DNA of 64,000 nt from Rhizobium sp. Root1220 (GCF_001426265.1 NZ_LMDG01000002.1:63114-127113), one strand, 5' to 3'. Counted from the first letter of the stretch, positions 25,597 to 35,218 are shown. Notes: generated by a model not told the origin, from the sequence alone. Translations and numbers: made by a program.

Positions 25597-26567
25597 GCCG
25601 CCTTCCGCAGCAGCTGGCTCTCGATCCAGGCGTAGGTCTTTTCCAGCCCGGCAGTCAGGCTCTGCGACGGACGCCAACCAAGTTTCTGCTCGATTAGCCG
25701 ATTGTCGGAGTTGCGCCCGCGAACACCCAGAGGCCCGGCAATATACCGCTTGTGAAGTCGCTTTCCGGCAATGGCACAAACGAGATCGACGAGTTGGTCG
25801 ATATTGACCATCTCATCGGAACCAATGTTCACTGGCCCCTCGAAATCCGACCGCATCAGACGAGTTGTGCCCTCGAGGCATTCGTCCACGTACAGGAAAG
25901 AGCGTGTCTGTTGGCCATCGCCCCAGATTTCGATGTCGCCTCCATTCAATGCCATCGCAACCTTGCGGCAGATGGCCGCCGGAGCCTTCTCCTTGCCGCC
26001 TTGCCAGGTACCTGATGGTCCAAAGATATTGTGATACCGGGCAATCCGGTTCCTCATTGCGTAGTTGCGATTATAGGCAAGGAAAAGCCGCTCCGAGATC
26101 AGCTTCTCCCATCCGTATTCGCTGTCGGGCGCCGCTGGATACGCGGACGACTCCGCGCAATTCGGATTGTGAGGATCGTCTTGATTATGGGCCGGGTATA
26201 TGCAGGCCGATGAGGAGTAGAAGATGCGATCAATGCCGCGTCGACGGCAACCGTGTGCGATGTTGAGATTGATCGTCGACGAGTTGTGGATGATGTCCGC
26301 GTCGTGCTCGCCGGTAAATATGTAGCCGGCACCTCCCATGTCGGCAGCGAGCTGGTACACCTCGTCGAAACGGCCATCGACCACCCGCTCGCAGGTTTCT
26401 TGCTTGCGAAGGTCGTCGACAACGAACTCGTCGGCCTCCGTTTCTTCATACTCAGGCAACTTGAGATCCACACCACGGACCCAGAACCCTTCGTGCCTCA
26501 AACGTCGAACGAGATGGCTGCCGATGAAGCCTCCGGCACCACAAACAAGAGCAGTCTTCCTCAGCAC
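25593..26567 (-). CDS. GDP-mannose 3,5-epimerase homologue (extended SDR)
   Basis: 324 residues from GTG 26567. The N-terminal NAD-binding loop is CGAGGFIGSHLV. The rest closely follows the plant GDP-mannose 3,5-epimerase pattern: SSSACIYPAHNQ with Cys122, YGWEKLISERL with Tyr151 and Lys155, RYHNIFGPSGTWQGGKEKAP with Lys194, GDGQQTRSFLYVDECLEG, and GVRGRNSDNRLIEQKLGW. In Arabidopsis the matching Cys145, Tyr174, Lys178 and Lys217 are catalytic. That enzyme converts GDP-D-mannose to GDP-L-galactose and GDP-L-gulose. GDP-mannose-producing genes lie 6 kb away. It sits in the operon between the glycosyltransferase (16-bp gap) and the flippase (ATGA overlap). Product identity is inferred. Confidence 0.86.
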   Translation of the reverse strand: MLRKTALVCGAGGFIGSHLVRRLRHEGFWVRGVDLKLPEYEETEADEFVVDDLRKQETCERVVDGRFDEVYQLAADMGGAGYIFTGEHDADIIHNSSTINLNIAHGCRRRGIDRIFYSSSACIYPAHNQDDPHNPNCAESSAYPAAPDSEYGWEKLISERLFLAYNRNYAMRNRIARYHNIFGPSGTWQGGKEKAPAAICRKVAMALNGGDIEIWGDGQQTRSFLYVDECLEGTTRLMRSDFEGPVNIGSDEMVNIDQLVDLVCAIAGKRLHKRYIAGPLGVRGRNSDNRLIEQKLGWRPSQSLTAGLEKTYAWIESQLLRKAA

Positions 26568-26583
26568 GTCACGCCCCCCAGCG

Positions 26584-27780
26584 TTAGATTGCCCGCAACT
26601 CCGTCAGAATCAGATCGTCGAAAATTCCCTCAAATCGATCCGTGATCCGGTCGATGTTGAAATTTGCCTCGGCATAGGCTCTGCCATTGGCGCCGAGCCG
26701 TTTGCGCAGTTCGCCGTCACCGGCGAGGCGCCGCAGGTTGTCTATGAACCCTAAGTGAGCGCCTGGATCAGACACAAGCCCGGCCTGCTCCCGCTCCAAA
26801 ATCCTGCGTGCAAGATTGCTCCGCGGGATTGCGGCTATCACCGGCTTTCCGGCACCTAGGTAGGTGAGCACTTTCGATGGCACGGAAAAAGCGCCCGCAT
26901 CGACCTCGATCATCGCGATCAATACGTCGGCACGGCCCAAGACACGGGGCAGGTCTGAAAATGAAACCCACGGCAGAACACGAAGATTGGATACGCCATC
27001 GGCTGCGGCGCGACGCGCGAGATCCTCAGCGACACGACCCTCGGAGAACACCTCTATCGCAACCGGCAAGGACTTCGCAGCCGCAAGCAGGATATCGGGA
27101 TTGTGCTTGTAGCCCAATGTCCCGGCATAGACAGCGCGGATCGTATCCGCCACCGCAACCGCTCCGCAATTCGCGTTGGGCTCGCCGAGCGGCGCCCAGT
27201 TCTCCACAACGGAGACGCACCCAGGTACGATACCATTGCCTCGAAGGTGCGGAAGAAAGTCGTCAGTGATTGCAATGATGTGGTCGCTGCGTCTGAGAAG
27301 ATCGAACTCCAGCCTGTGATAGCGCATGGCCACGACACCACCGATGACAGGAAGCTTCCGACGGAGGATGCGTCCTATGGCTTCGCTATACAAATCCTGA
27401 AGCCAGAAGACGAACCTTGCGCCATGGGAGCGCGTCGCCTTGTGTATGACGGCTTGTGTATCGAGAGGCGCATTCGAGGAAAGAACGATATCGGGCCGAA
27501 ATTGACGGATCTGTTCGGCAACTTGCCGGCCGATCTCTATTTCCTGTGAGCGCCGCTTGATGAAGCCGTCCTTCCGGAAAACCGATCCCAGCGAAACTCC
27601 GACAATATCCAACCGCTTGGAATCTTCAGGACCTTTGCTCAGGTCGCCCTTCGGCGTCTGAAAGCTCGCGGAATAGACGTGCCGGACCTGATGACCTCTT
27701 TTTGCAAGGCAACGGGAAAGCTGAACCTGAAACGGATGCCCGGAATAATCATGAACAAGGATACGCTTTCCACGGGTCAT
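26584..27780 (-). CDS. Family-4-type glycosyltransferase (GT-B)
   Basis: 398 residues from the ATG at 27780 (MTRGKRILVHDYSGHPFQVQ), overlapping the Wzz stop as ATGA. GT-B fold: N-terminal acceptor domain (to ~190), then a donor-binding domain with VVENWAPLGEP, AVYAGTLGYKHNPDILLAAA, and the nucleotide-sugar motif AFSVPSKVLTYLGAGKPVIA. It resembles WbuB-type GT4 enzymes. It is the only obvious glycosyltransferase in this operon, so other transferases for the repeat unit must be encoded elsewhere. Confidence 0.87.
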   Translation of the reverse strand: MTRGKRILVHDYSGHPFQVQLSRCLAKRGHQVRHVYSASFQTPKGDLSKGPEDSKRLDIVGVSLGSVFRKDGFIKRRSQEIEIGRQVAEQIRQFRPDIVLSSNAPLDTQAVIHKATRSHGARFVFWLQDLYSEAIGRILRRKLPVIGGVVAMRYHRLEFDLLRRSDHIIAITDDFLPHLRGNGIVPGCVSVVENWAPLGEPNANCGAVAVADTIRAVYAGTLGYKHNPDILLAAAKSLPVAIEVFSEGRVAEDLARRAAADGVSNLRVLPWVSFSDLPRVLGRADVLIAMIEVDAGAFSVPSKVLTYLGAGKPVIAAIPRSNLARRILEREQAGLVSDPGAHLGFIDNLRRLAGDGELRKRLGANGRAYAEANFNIDRITDRFEGIFDDLILTELRAI

Positions 27781-29612
27781 GTCTTCAATCCCGTGCCAAA
27801 CCAGCCACGCTGGTCTTGCATATTCAACGCCGCGACGACTGGTACCCCTTCTCTCGCATTTCCCTTCAACGCCGTGACCGCCCGCCTCGCGGCGTTCTGC
27901 GGGGTGTTGGCCCATCGGACGACGAAGAGAACCGCATCACTGAGACGGGCAAGGTACAGGGCGTCAACGGCAGCTTCGACGGGAGGCGTGTCGATGACGA
28001 TGTAGTCGAAATGCTCCCGCGCGCGGGCCAGCAGCTTCTTGACCTTCGGGCTCATCAAAAGGTCGTCGGTCGGAAAATCGGCCGGACGGGCGCCAAGGAT
28101 CACCGAAAGATTGGTCGCGCTATCCATCACCACCATGCTCGCCAGTCCCGGATCCGGCTCGCCGCGCAGAAGGTTGACGAATGCGGGCGTCGGCTCGCGA
28201 TCAACGTGCCGGTGAATGCTTGGCTTGCGAAGATCGCAGTCGATCAAAAGCGTCCGCTTTCCGGCGAGCGCGTATGTTCGCGCCAGCGAGACGGCAAGCG
28301 TCGACTTCCCCTCACCGGGGAGCGTGGAACAGACCATGACCACGATCCCCTCATCAGTTTCATGGTCGAAGACACCCGACTTCCCGAGCAATATCTGATC
28401 AATCGCCGCCCGTATTCGCCTGATCGACTCCGAAAAGACCGAAAGCGGTGCCGCCATGATGGTATCCGACAGACCGCGACCCTGGGGTCTGTCCAGTTCG
28501 CTGCCTTCCTGATGCGGCGAAACCGAAGCGAGCGGAATGTTAAGGACCGCGCCGACCTGATCCTCGCTGGTAAATCCTCCGATGAAGAACTCCTTCATGA
28601 CAGCTGCACCGACACCGAACCCGAGTGCAACGATAGCCATCACGGCAAGGGAAAGCACCTTCTTCGGGTAGGACGGAACAATCGGTGTAAGCGCCTCGGA
28701 AACAACGCGGCTGTCCGCGACCTGAAGGCTCGCTTGCGCTTCGAAGTCCTGCAACCGCGTCAGGAGGTTCTGGTATTGCGTTCTGGCAATCTGCGCCGAT
28801 TGCTGCAGGCTGTAGAATTGTGTCGGCAGCCCGGATGGAGCGCCGACCTGTTCGCCGGCGCTGATCACATCCGTGACGGTTTTGCCGAAACCAGCATCGG
28901 CAAGGTGGCGCTCCGAAAACGATGCGGCGTTGCCTGACGTTGCATGTGGATCGCCATGCGTGGCGACGAAAAGATCGAGCTCTTTCTGGTGCTCCGCCAG
29001 AACATCCCTTGCGGATTCAACTTTATGTTGCAGGATGTTACGAGCTGAAATAGTGCTCGCGACCTTCGCATCGACCTGCTTTCGGATGTAGACCGCTGCC
29101 ACCTGGTTGGCCAGCTTCGCCGCTTTCTGGGGGTCGTCCGACGTCACGCCTACGGTGATCAGATAGGTCAAGCCTTCCCTTCGAACCCTGACGGCATCCT
29201 TGAGCGATGCCAACACCTTACCCTTTGCGAGATCTTCAGCGTTGACGGAATTGCTTTGGCTACCGATCAATGCCAGCAATTTATCTGTAAGCCGATGTGG
29301 CCCGAACTCGGGATCGGAGAGCAATTCGCTCTCCTGGACGACGTCGAGCAGAACGGCATCGGATTGGGCAATCCGGACCTCGCCCTCGACCCGCGAATTG
29401 TCGGTCAAGCCGGTTGCCGTAACGGCATCGGGAGCCAAGAGGTTCTTGGAACTTGTGTCGACAAGAACAAGTGCCTGAGCCGAAAACCGGGGTGTCAGCA
29501 GAAAGACGACAGCAACACTGAGGAGGAAGATCGCGAGTCCCGTTGCCAGTATCGTTCGCATTTGGCGGCGAACCAATCCAAGCAGCATTCGAAGATCGGC
29601 AACGTCGTTCAT
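27777..29612 (-). CDS. Wzz/BY-kinase-type polysaccharide co-polymerase
   Basis: 611 residues. The N-terminal Wzz domain has a first transmembrane helix (about 20-42), a long periplasmic coiled-coil region (QVAAVYIRKQVDAKVAS, LQQSAQIARTQYQNLLTRLQ), a Pro-rich exit (IVPSYPKKVLSLAVMAIVAL) and a second helix near 325-345. The cytoplasmic ATPase has Walker A (STLPGEGKSTLAVS, ~427-440), Walker A' (TLLIDCDLRKPS) and Walker B (YIVIDTPPVEAA). Unlike classical BY-kinases it lacks a C-terminal tyrosine cluster; it ends GWFGTGLKT. It is the first gene of the leftward operon and likely controls chain length and export. Confidence 0.9.
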   Translation of the reverse strand: MNDVADLRMLLGLVRRQMRTILATGLAIFLLSVAVVFLLTPRFSAQALVLVDTSSKNLLAPDAVTATGLTDNSRVEGEVRIAQSDAVLLDVVQESELLSDPEFGPHRLTDKLLALIGSQSNSVNAEDLAKGKVLASLKDAVRVRREGLTYLITVGVTSDDPQKAAKLANQVAAVYIRKQVDAKVASTISARNILQHKVESARDVLAEHQKELDLFVATHGDPHATSGNAASFSERHLADAGFGKTVTDVISAGEQVGAPSGLPTQFYSLQQSAQIARTQYQNLLTRLQDFEAQASLQVADSRVVSEALTPIVPSYPKKVLSLAVMAIVALGFGVGAAVMKEFFIGGFTSEDQVGAVLNIPLASVSPHQEGSELDRPQGRGLSDTIMAAPLSVFSESIRRIRAAIDQILLGKSGVFDHETDEGIVVMVCSTLPGEGKSTLAVSLARTYALAGKRTLLIDCDLRKPSIHRHVDREPTPAFVNLLRGEPDPGLASMVVMDSATNLSVILGARPADFPTDDLLMSPKVKKLLARAREHFDYIVIDTPPVEAAVDALYLARLSDAVLFVVRWANTPQNAARRAVTALKGNAREGVPVVAALNMQDQRGWFGTGLKT

Positions 29613-29784
29613 ACGAATGCAAACTCTCGGGTTCTAAACCAGCTACACGCTCCAGTAGTATATGAGGATAGATACCAGAAATACTCGCCGCCACACCCCT
29701 AGATCGATACGGAGAACAAGCCTGCCCGCATCCTCAAAAAGGGGTAGCCGTCGGAGCCATGAACAGGTCTCCGACTGCGCCATG

Positions 29785-30393
29785 TCAGAGGTACGGCTCG
29801 AAGAGCGCACGCACCGCTTCGATTTCATTGGGGCGTATGTCGTGCCCGCCAGCATGCCATTCGGTCGTGATCATGGCGCTCTGGCTTGCGAAGTACTCCG
29901 CCAGAGCCTTGGTGACAGGTACGGGACTGATCGGATCACGCTCGCCTGCCGTGATCAACACCGTGCGCCCGGCCAATGCCGGATTGCTCTTCGGCTGGAA
30001 CGGGATGAGCGGATGCATCAAGACGGAAGCATCGAACAATCCCTTCTCGATGAGCACATTGGCAAGAATGTTTGCCCCGTTGGAAAAACCTAGTCCCAGA
30101 ACTGCGGATGCACCGTGTGCGTCCGCAACTTCAGTAACGAACGCGGCCATTTTCTCGGTCGCCCGTGCGAGGTCCACCGTATCATAGACACCCTCACCCG
30201 TTCGCCTGAAGAACCGCGCAGCTCCGAACTCCGAGACATCGCCGCGCGGCGAGAGTATGGTCGCATCCGGCAGCATTCTCCGGCCGAAATCGAAGAACTG
30301 GTTCTCGTCACCACCGGTGCCATGCAAGGTGACAAGGATGGGTTTTCCCGGTGCACCGGCATGCAGCTGGTGCACATAATTGTTGTCAGACAT
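29785..30393 (-). CDS. Alpha/beta hydrolase, phospholipase/carboxylesterase family (MhqD-like)
   Basis: 202 residues. The catalytic triad is readable: Ser104 in LGFSNGA, Asp153 in AGERDPISP, and His184 in AGGHDI; the oxyanion region is LVTLHGTGGDENQFF. Family members include carboxylesterases and Bacillus MhqD. It lies 15 bp downstream of a MhqO-type dioxygenase on the same strand. In B. subtilis, MhqD and MhqO are co-regulated in the response to catechol and quinone compounds, so a detoxification role is inferred. Confidence 0.86.
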   Translation of the reverse strand: MSDNNYVHQLHAGAPGKPILVTLHGTGGDENQFFDFGRRMLPDATILSPRGDVSEFGAARFFRRTGEGVYDTVDLARATEKMAAFVTEVADAHGASAVLGLGFSNGANILANVLIEKGLFDASVLMHPLIPFQPKSNPALAGRTVLITAGERDPISPVPVTKALAEYFASQSAMITTEWHAGGHDIRPNEIEAVRALFEPYL

Positions 30394-30408
30394 CGACTTT
30401 CTCCTGCT

Positions 30409-31341
30409 TTAGGCTTCGAGCGGCTGCAGGTGCTGCTCGATGAGAGCACGCAGATGCTGATGCTGCTGCGGCAGCTTGAGCGCCTCGCCGAGATGTGCCG
30501 TGTCCTCGTCCCGGTCGAAGCCAGGCTCGTTGGTTGCGATTTCGAACAGGATGCCGCCTGGCGTACGGAAATAGATCGCCCAGAAATAGTCACGGTCGAT
30601 CACCGGCGTTACCTGATAGCCTGTATCCAAAAGCGCCTTGCGCACTTCCAGCTGCTTCTCACGGTTGTCGACAGCGAAGGCCACGTGGTGGACGGAACCG
30701 GCGCCTGGCAAAGCCCGCGATATGCTCGGCATCGTTTCCAGATCAACGAGGTGCGCACCGTTTCCGCCCGGAATCGTCATGCGCTTCACGCCGTCGCGTT
30801 CCTCCTGCACTTCATATCCCATGAATTTCAGGAGTTCGGAGGTGGCGCCATCATCGCGCAGCCGCATGGCCACCGAGTGAAAGCCGCGTATGGCCTGTTC
30901 TTCGCCTACACCGCCATGCGTCCAGGGCAAACGTGCATCATCCTTGACTTCGACGAGCGCGAAGCCGTCGCCATCCGGACCGGAAAAATTGAGGCGCTTC
31001 TCGCCGAACGTTTCCTCGGTCTTCAGACCGCCGGCGTTGAGTTTGCCAAGCCGATCTGTCCAGAAGCCAATCGAGCCCTGGGGGATGGAGAAAACGGTGG
31101 TGCCGACCTCTCCTGTTCCCGGACGGCCTTGCGGCATCTTCGCGAACGGGAAGTAGGTCATGATGGTGCCGGGCGCTCCGGTCTCGTCACCGTAGTACAG
31201 GTGGTAGACATCCGGCGCATCGAAGTTGACGGTCTTTTTGACTCGGCGCAGGCCGAGCGCGTTGGTAAAAAACTGGTTGTTGGTGCGGGCATCCCCCGCC
31301 ATCGACGTGACGTGGTGCAGACCCTTGATTTGATCGAGCAT
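30409..31341 (-). CDS. Ring-cleaving dioxygenase, VOC/glyoxalase superfamily (MhqO/PcpA-like)
   Basis: 310 residues with two vicinal-oxygen-chelate modules. Metal-ligand candidates are His9/His10 in GLHHVTSMAG, His218/His219 in SVHHVAFAVD, and Glu267 in GILFEIATNEPGF, the last being a family hallmark. Related enzymes open hydroquinone rings with Fe2+ and O2. The ATG at 31341 is chosen (AGGGG upstream); the frame extends to 31512 without family similarity. It is first in a two-gene operon with the MhqD-like hydrolase. Confidence 0.88.
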   Translation of the reverse strand: MLDQIKGLHHVTSMAGDARTNNQFFTNALGLRRVKKTVNFDAPDVYHLYYGDETGAPGTIMTYFPFAKMPQGRPGTGEVGTTVFSIPQGSIGFWTDRLGKLNAGGLKTEETFGEKRLNFSGPDGDGFALVEVKDDARLPWTHGGVGEEQAIRGFHSVAMRLRDDGATSELLKFMGYEVQEERDGVKRMTIPGGNGAHLVDLETMPSISRALPGAGSVHHVAFAVDNREKQLEVRKALLDTGYQVTPVIDRDYFWAIYFRTPGGILFEIATNEPGFDRDEDTAHLGEALKLPQQHQHLRALIEQHLQPLEA

Positions 31342-31478
31342 TTGAGACCCCTTTCTTGCCTGCCTCGCAGGCTTTGGATGGATCATAAATGAGCTTTGAG
31401 CGCCGATTGGAATAGCCCCGAGGGCCCGAACGCATTGTCTCTCATTAGTGAACGATAGAATTTTGCCGTTCAAAAATG

Positions 31479-32180
31479 CTAGGCATCTTGGGGATTGGCG
31501 GGCAACTGCCAATCGACAGGACCACGACCGCGGGATTGCAGAAACGCGTTGGCCCTGGAGAAATGTTTGCAGCCGAAAAAGCCATTATGTGCGGAAAGCG
31601 GCGATGGGTGCGGCGCCTTCAGCACGAAATGGCGTGAGGTATCGACGAAAGCCGCCTTGCGTTGCGCATACGAGCCCCAGAGGATGAAGACCACGGCATC
31701 GCATTCGTCGTTCACCTTTCGGATCACGGCATCGGTGAAGCGCTCCCAGCCTCTGTTTTTATGCGACGCCGCCTGCGCCTCCTCGACAGTCAGCACGCTG
31801 TTCAGCAGCAACACACCCTGACGCGCCCAATGCTCCAGGAAACCGTGCCGTGCAGGTGCGATGCCCAGATCGCTTTGCATTTCCTTGTAGATATTGACCA
31901 GCGAAGGCGGGATCCGCACGCCGGGGCGAACGCTGAAGCAAAGACCGTGGGCTTGACCAAGCCCGTGATACGGGTCCTGTCCAAGGATCACTACCTTGAC
32001 ATCCGCAAGCGGTGTCAGGTCCAGCGCCCGGAAATACTCGGTTCCTTTCGGAAATATCCGTTTGCCGCTTTGCTTCTCCGCCACGAGAAAAGCGTTGAGC
32101 TGCTGCATGTAATGACTATCGAACTCTGCAGCGAGAGCGCCCCGCCAGCTCTCTTCCAAAGCGACCACTTGTTCACTCAT
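31479..32180 (-). CDS. ung: Uracil-DNA glycosylase (family 1)
   Basis: 233 residues. It removes uracil from DNA, starting base-excision repair. Signature motifs are [20 protein letters not shown] (catalytic Asp in GQDPYH), [12 protein letters not shown], and the DNA-intercalation loop [20 protein letters not shown]. The ATG at 32180 ([14 protein letters not shown]) is used; the frame is open to 32378. Divergent from the phosphomannomutase gene. Confidence 0.95.
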   Translation of the reverse strand: MSEQVVALEESWRGALAAEFDSHYMQQLNAFLVAEKQSGKRIFPKGTEYFRALDLTPLADVKVVILGQDPYHGLGQAHGLCFSVRPGVRIPPSLVNIYKEMQSDLGIAPARHGFLEHWARQGVLLLNSVLTVEEAQAASHKNRGWERFTDAVIRKVNDECDAVVFILWGSYAQRKAAFVDTSRHFVLKAPHPSPLSAHNGFFGCKHFSRANAFLQSRGRGPVDWQLPANPQDA

Positions 32181-32331
32181 CAATGGTCCTCTTGCTCGAA
32201 TGCGCTTTGAGCTTGCCTCAAAGGGAATTGGCAGACATCTTAACGATCGGCAGCCATGAAATTTCACATACGTAGCGCAAATTGCGTTCAAATCGTTCGC
32301 GAATTCAAGCGCGTCGGGGGACTTATTCAGA

Positions 32332-33765
32332 ATGAAATTCGGAACAAGCGGGCTTCGAGGCCTTTCCGTAGACCTCAAGGGACGCGCTTCCGCGCTCTAT
32401 GCCACGGCCTTCGGTCGCTATCTCCTGTCCAGTGGCATGGCCCATGTCGGCGACGCGGTCCTCATCGGTCGCGACTTTCGAGATTCCAGTCCAGATATTG
32501 CAGCCAACTGCAAGGACGCCCTGAACGGCCTCGGCTTCAAGGTCCTTGACTGCGGTGCTGTGCCGACGCCGGCGCTCGCCCTATACGGCCTTCGGGAGAA
32601 GGCGGCGTGCTTGATGATCACAGGCTCTCACATTCCCGCCGACCGCAACGGTATTAAATTTTACCGTCCCGACGGCGAAATCGACAAAGCCGACGAAGCG
32701 GCAATAACTGCCGGCGCCGCCGAACTCGAGAAATCGGACTTCGCCTTCCAACCCGCCAACGCCGAGTGGCAAGATTGTGCCGCCGAATGCCAGGCGCTCT
32801 TTGCCGAGCGCAACTCAAACGTCCTCGGCAGCACGGCACTTGCCGGCCTTAGGATCGGCGTTTACCAGCATAGTACCGTCGCTCGCGACCTGCTTGTCGA
32901 CCTGCTCACGAATTTCGGCGCTGACGTCCTTGCATTCGGCCGGTCCGAAACATTCGTCCCCGTTGATACCGAAGCCGTGTCCGAAGAAACTATTTCCAGA
33001 CTCAGGAGCGCAGCAGAGGAGAAAGGCCTAGACGCAATCGTCTCGACCGACGGCGACGGCGATCGTCCGCTTGTGACCGATGAAACGGGTACGCCGCTGC
33101 GCGGAGATCTCCTGGGCCTGATCACCGCGACTTTCCTGGGCGCAAGATCGCTTGTGACGCCGGTGACTTCGAACTCCGGCATCGAGGCGGCCGGTGACTT
33201 TGATGTCATTCGCACGCGTGTCGGCTCGCCGTTCGTAATCGCCGGCATGGAAGAATCGCTTGCCCAAGGCAAGAGCGGGGTCGTCGGCTTTGAAGCAAAT
33301 GGCGGCCTGTTGACGGCCAGCGAGTTCACAGTCAACGGCCACGTGCTGGGCGCCCTGCCGACGCGCGATTGCTTCCTTCCGATCCTCGCGACCCTGTCGC
33401 TTGCGGCATCGCGGAAGCAACCGCTTTCGGTGATCGCTGCCTCCTATCACCTGCCGTTTGCCTCGGCCGACCGGCTGGAGGATTTTCCCGTCGAAGCAAG
33501 CGCGCGGCTGATGGCTTACCTGCGTGCAAGTTCGAACAATCTCACGTCGTTCTTGCAGCCAATCGGCGAGATTGGCGGCATCAGCGATATCGACGGACTT
33601 CGCGTAGCGCTCAAGGATCAGCGAATCATCCATTTCCGGCCCTCCGGTAATGCGCCCGAAATGCGTTGTTACGTTGAAGCGGAAACCGAAGCGATGGCGA
33701 GCGAGCTGCTGCGTGCCGGGTTGGAGCGCGTCCTCTGGTGGGCGCGGACTAGTAGACAAACGTGA
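32332..33765 (+). CDS. Phosphomannomutase (phosphohexomutase superfamily)
   Basis: 477 residues. The four superfamily motifs are readable: catalytic serine loop [13 protein letters not shown] (Ser99), metal loop DGDGD (240-244), sugar-recognition loop GFEANGG (319-325), and phosphate-binding RPSGNAPE. It interconverts mannose-6-phosphate and mannose-1-phosphate. Followed 25 bp later by GDP-mannose pyrophosphorylase, so together they make GDP-mannose. The corresponding rhizobial pair is often called noeK/noeJ. The C-terminal region ends soon after the phosphate loop, as in bacterial PMM/PGM of this subgroup. Confidence 0.9.
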   Translation: MKFGTSGLRGLSVDLKGRASALYATAFGRYLLSSGMAHVGDAVLIGRDFRDSSPDIAANCKDALNGLGFKVLDCGAVPTPALALYGLREKAACLMITGSHIPADRNGIKFYRPDGEIDKADEAAITAGAAELEKSDFAFQPANAEWQDCAAECQALFAERNSNVLGSTALAGLRIGVYQHSTVARDLLVDLLTNFGADVLAFGRSETFVPVDTEAVSEETISRLRSAAEEKGLDAIVSTDGDGDRPLVTDETGTPLRGDLLGLITATFLGARSLVTPVTSNSGIEAAGDFDVIRTRVGSPFVIAGMEESLAQGKSGVVGFEANGGLLTASEFTVNGHVLGALPTRDCFLPILATLSLAASRKQPLSVIAASYHLPFASADRLEDFPVEASARLMAYLRASSNNLTSFLQPIGEIGGISDIDGLRVALKDQRIIHFRPSGNAPEMRCYVEAETEAMASELLRAGLERVLWWARTSRQT

Positions 33766-33790
33766 AGAAGATATTCGGAGACAATTCCAG

Positions 33791-35218
33791 ATGACGCAAA
33801 AAATCGTTCCCGTGATCATGGCCGGCGGCAAGGGCACACGTCTCTGGCCGCTGTCGCGCGCCGCCGCACCCAAGCAATTCATCCGATTTATCGGCGACAA
33901 GACCTTGTTTCAAGAGACGCTGCTGCGTGTCTCCGATCCAACGCTCTACGAAGCACCGGTCGTTCTCACCAATGAGGAATTCCGCTTTCTTGTCGCCGAG
34001 CAGGCCCGCGAGCTCGATATCCCTCTCTCCGGCATTCTACTCGAGCCGGTCGCGCGCAATACCGCCGCCGCAGTCGCCGCAGCAGCGACACTCGTACGCG
34101 ATCGCTTTGACGACGGCACGATCATTCACGTACTCGGCTCAGACTACGAGATCGTCGCAGACGACACCTATTTCGGTTGTGTGCGCACCGCTGCTGCAGC
34201 CGCAGCCGATGGCAAGCTCGTCACCTTCGGCATCAAGCCGACAGAACCCGCGACGGGCTATGGCTACATCGAGGGCGGAGAAAGCCTTGCGAGTGGGGCG
34301 CAGACTGTGAAGCGCTTCATCGAGAAGCCGCCGCTGGTAAAGGCAGAGGAAATGTTGGCCGACGGCGGCTTCTATTGGAACTCCGGGATGTTCATGTTCG
34401 CGGTGGCGCGGCTGCTCGACGAGATGGGGACCTATGCGCCGGCGGTATTGAAGGCGGCCGCTGACGCCCTCGCCAACGGAACGGCTGACCTCGACTTCGT
34501 CCGCTTGGACAAGACTGCATTCGCCGCCAGTCCCAACATCTCCATTGACTACGCCATCATGGAGAAGACGAGCAATGCGGCTGTCGTTCCCTCACCGTTC
34601 AAATGGTCCGATCTCGGCAGCTGGGATTCCGTCTGGAAGAGCGGCAGTCGCGACGAGCACGGCAACGTCGCTGCGGCCAACACCACACTCGTCAACACCA
34701 AGAATTCGCTCGTCATGACCCACGGCGTGCATCTCGCCGTCCAGGGAATGGACGATATCGCCGTCATCGCCAGCGAGGACGCGGTTTATGTCGGTCGCCT
34801 GCAGGATAGTCAGGATGTCGGCAACATCGTCAAGATGCTCGCGTCCGCGCCCTCGACATCCAGCCTCACCGAAACGCATCCGACATCCTACCGTCCATGG
34901 GGCGGCTACACCTCGGTCTTGAACGGTGACCGATTCCAGGTGAAGCGCATCTTCGTCACACCCGGCAAGAAGCTGTCGCTGCAGAAGCATCATCACCGTT
35001 CGGAGCACTGGATCGTGGTCAAGGGCACGGCGGAAGTGACCATCGGCGAAGATGTTCAGATGCTGAGGGAAAATGAATCCGTTTACATCCCGCTCGGCGA
35101 GGTCCATCGCCTCGCCAATCCCGGCAAGATCACGCTTGAACTGATCGAGGTCCAAACCGGCTCGTATCTCGGAGAGGACGATATCATTCGTATCGTCGAC
35201 GAGTTCGGCCGCAAGTGA
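33791..35218 (+). CDS. manC: Mannose-1-phosphate guanylyltransferase / mannose-6-phosphate isomerase (bifunctional type)
   Basis: 475 residues. The N-terminal nucleotidyltransferase has PVIMAGGKGTRLWPLSR (residues 7-23), EPVARNTAAAV and FIEKP; the C-terminal cupin isomerase domain has GDRFQVKRIFVTPGKKLSLQ followed by KHHHRSEHWIVVKGTAEV. It makes GDP-mannose from mannose-1-phosphate and GTP and can interconvert fructose-6-phosphate and mannose-6-phosphate. The frame is open from 33650 but the ATG at 33791 matches the family. It directly follows the phosphomannomutase gene and supplies the substrate predicted for the GDP-mannose 3,5-epimerase homologue. Confidence 0.94.
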   Translation: MTQKIVPVIMAGGKGTRLWPLSRAAAPKQFIRFIGDKTLFQETLLRVSDPTLYEAPVVLTNEEFRFLVAEQARELDIPLSGILLEPVARNTAAAVAAAATLVRDRFDDGTIIHVLGSDYEIVADDTYFGCVRTAAAAAADGKLVTFGIKPTEPATGYGYIEGGESLASGAQTVKRFIEKPPLVKAEEMLADGGFYWNSGMFMFAVARLLDEMGTYAPAVLKAAADALANGTADLDFVRLDKTAFAASPNISIDYAIMEKTSNAAVVPSPFKWSDLGSWDSVWKSGSRDEHGNVAAANTTLVNTKNSLVMTHGVHLAVQGMDDIAVIASEDAVYVGRLQDSQDVGNIVKMLASAPSTSSLTETHPTSYRPWGGYTSVLNGDRFQVKRIFVTPGKKLSLQKHHHRSEHWIVVKGTAEVTIGEDVQMLRENESVYIPLGEVHRLANPGKITLELIEVQTGSYLGEDDIIRIVDEFGRK

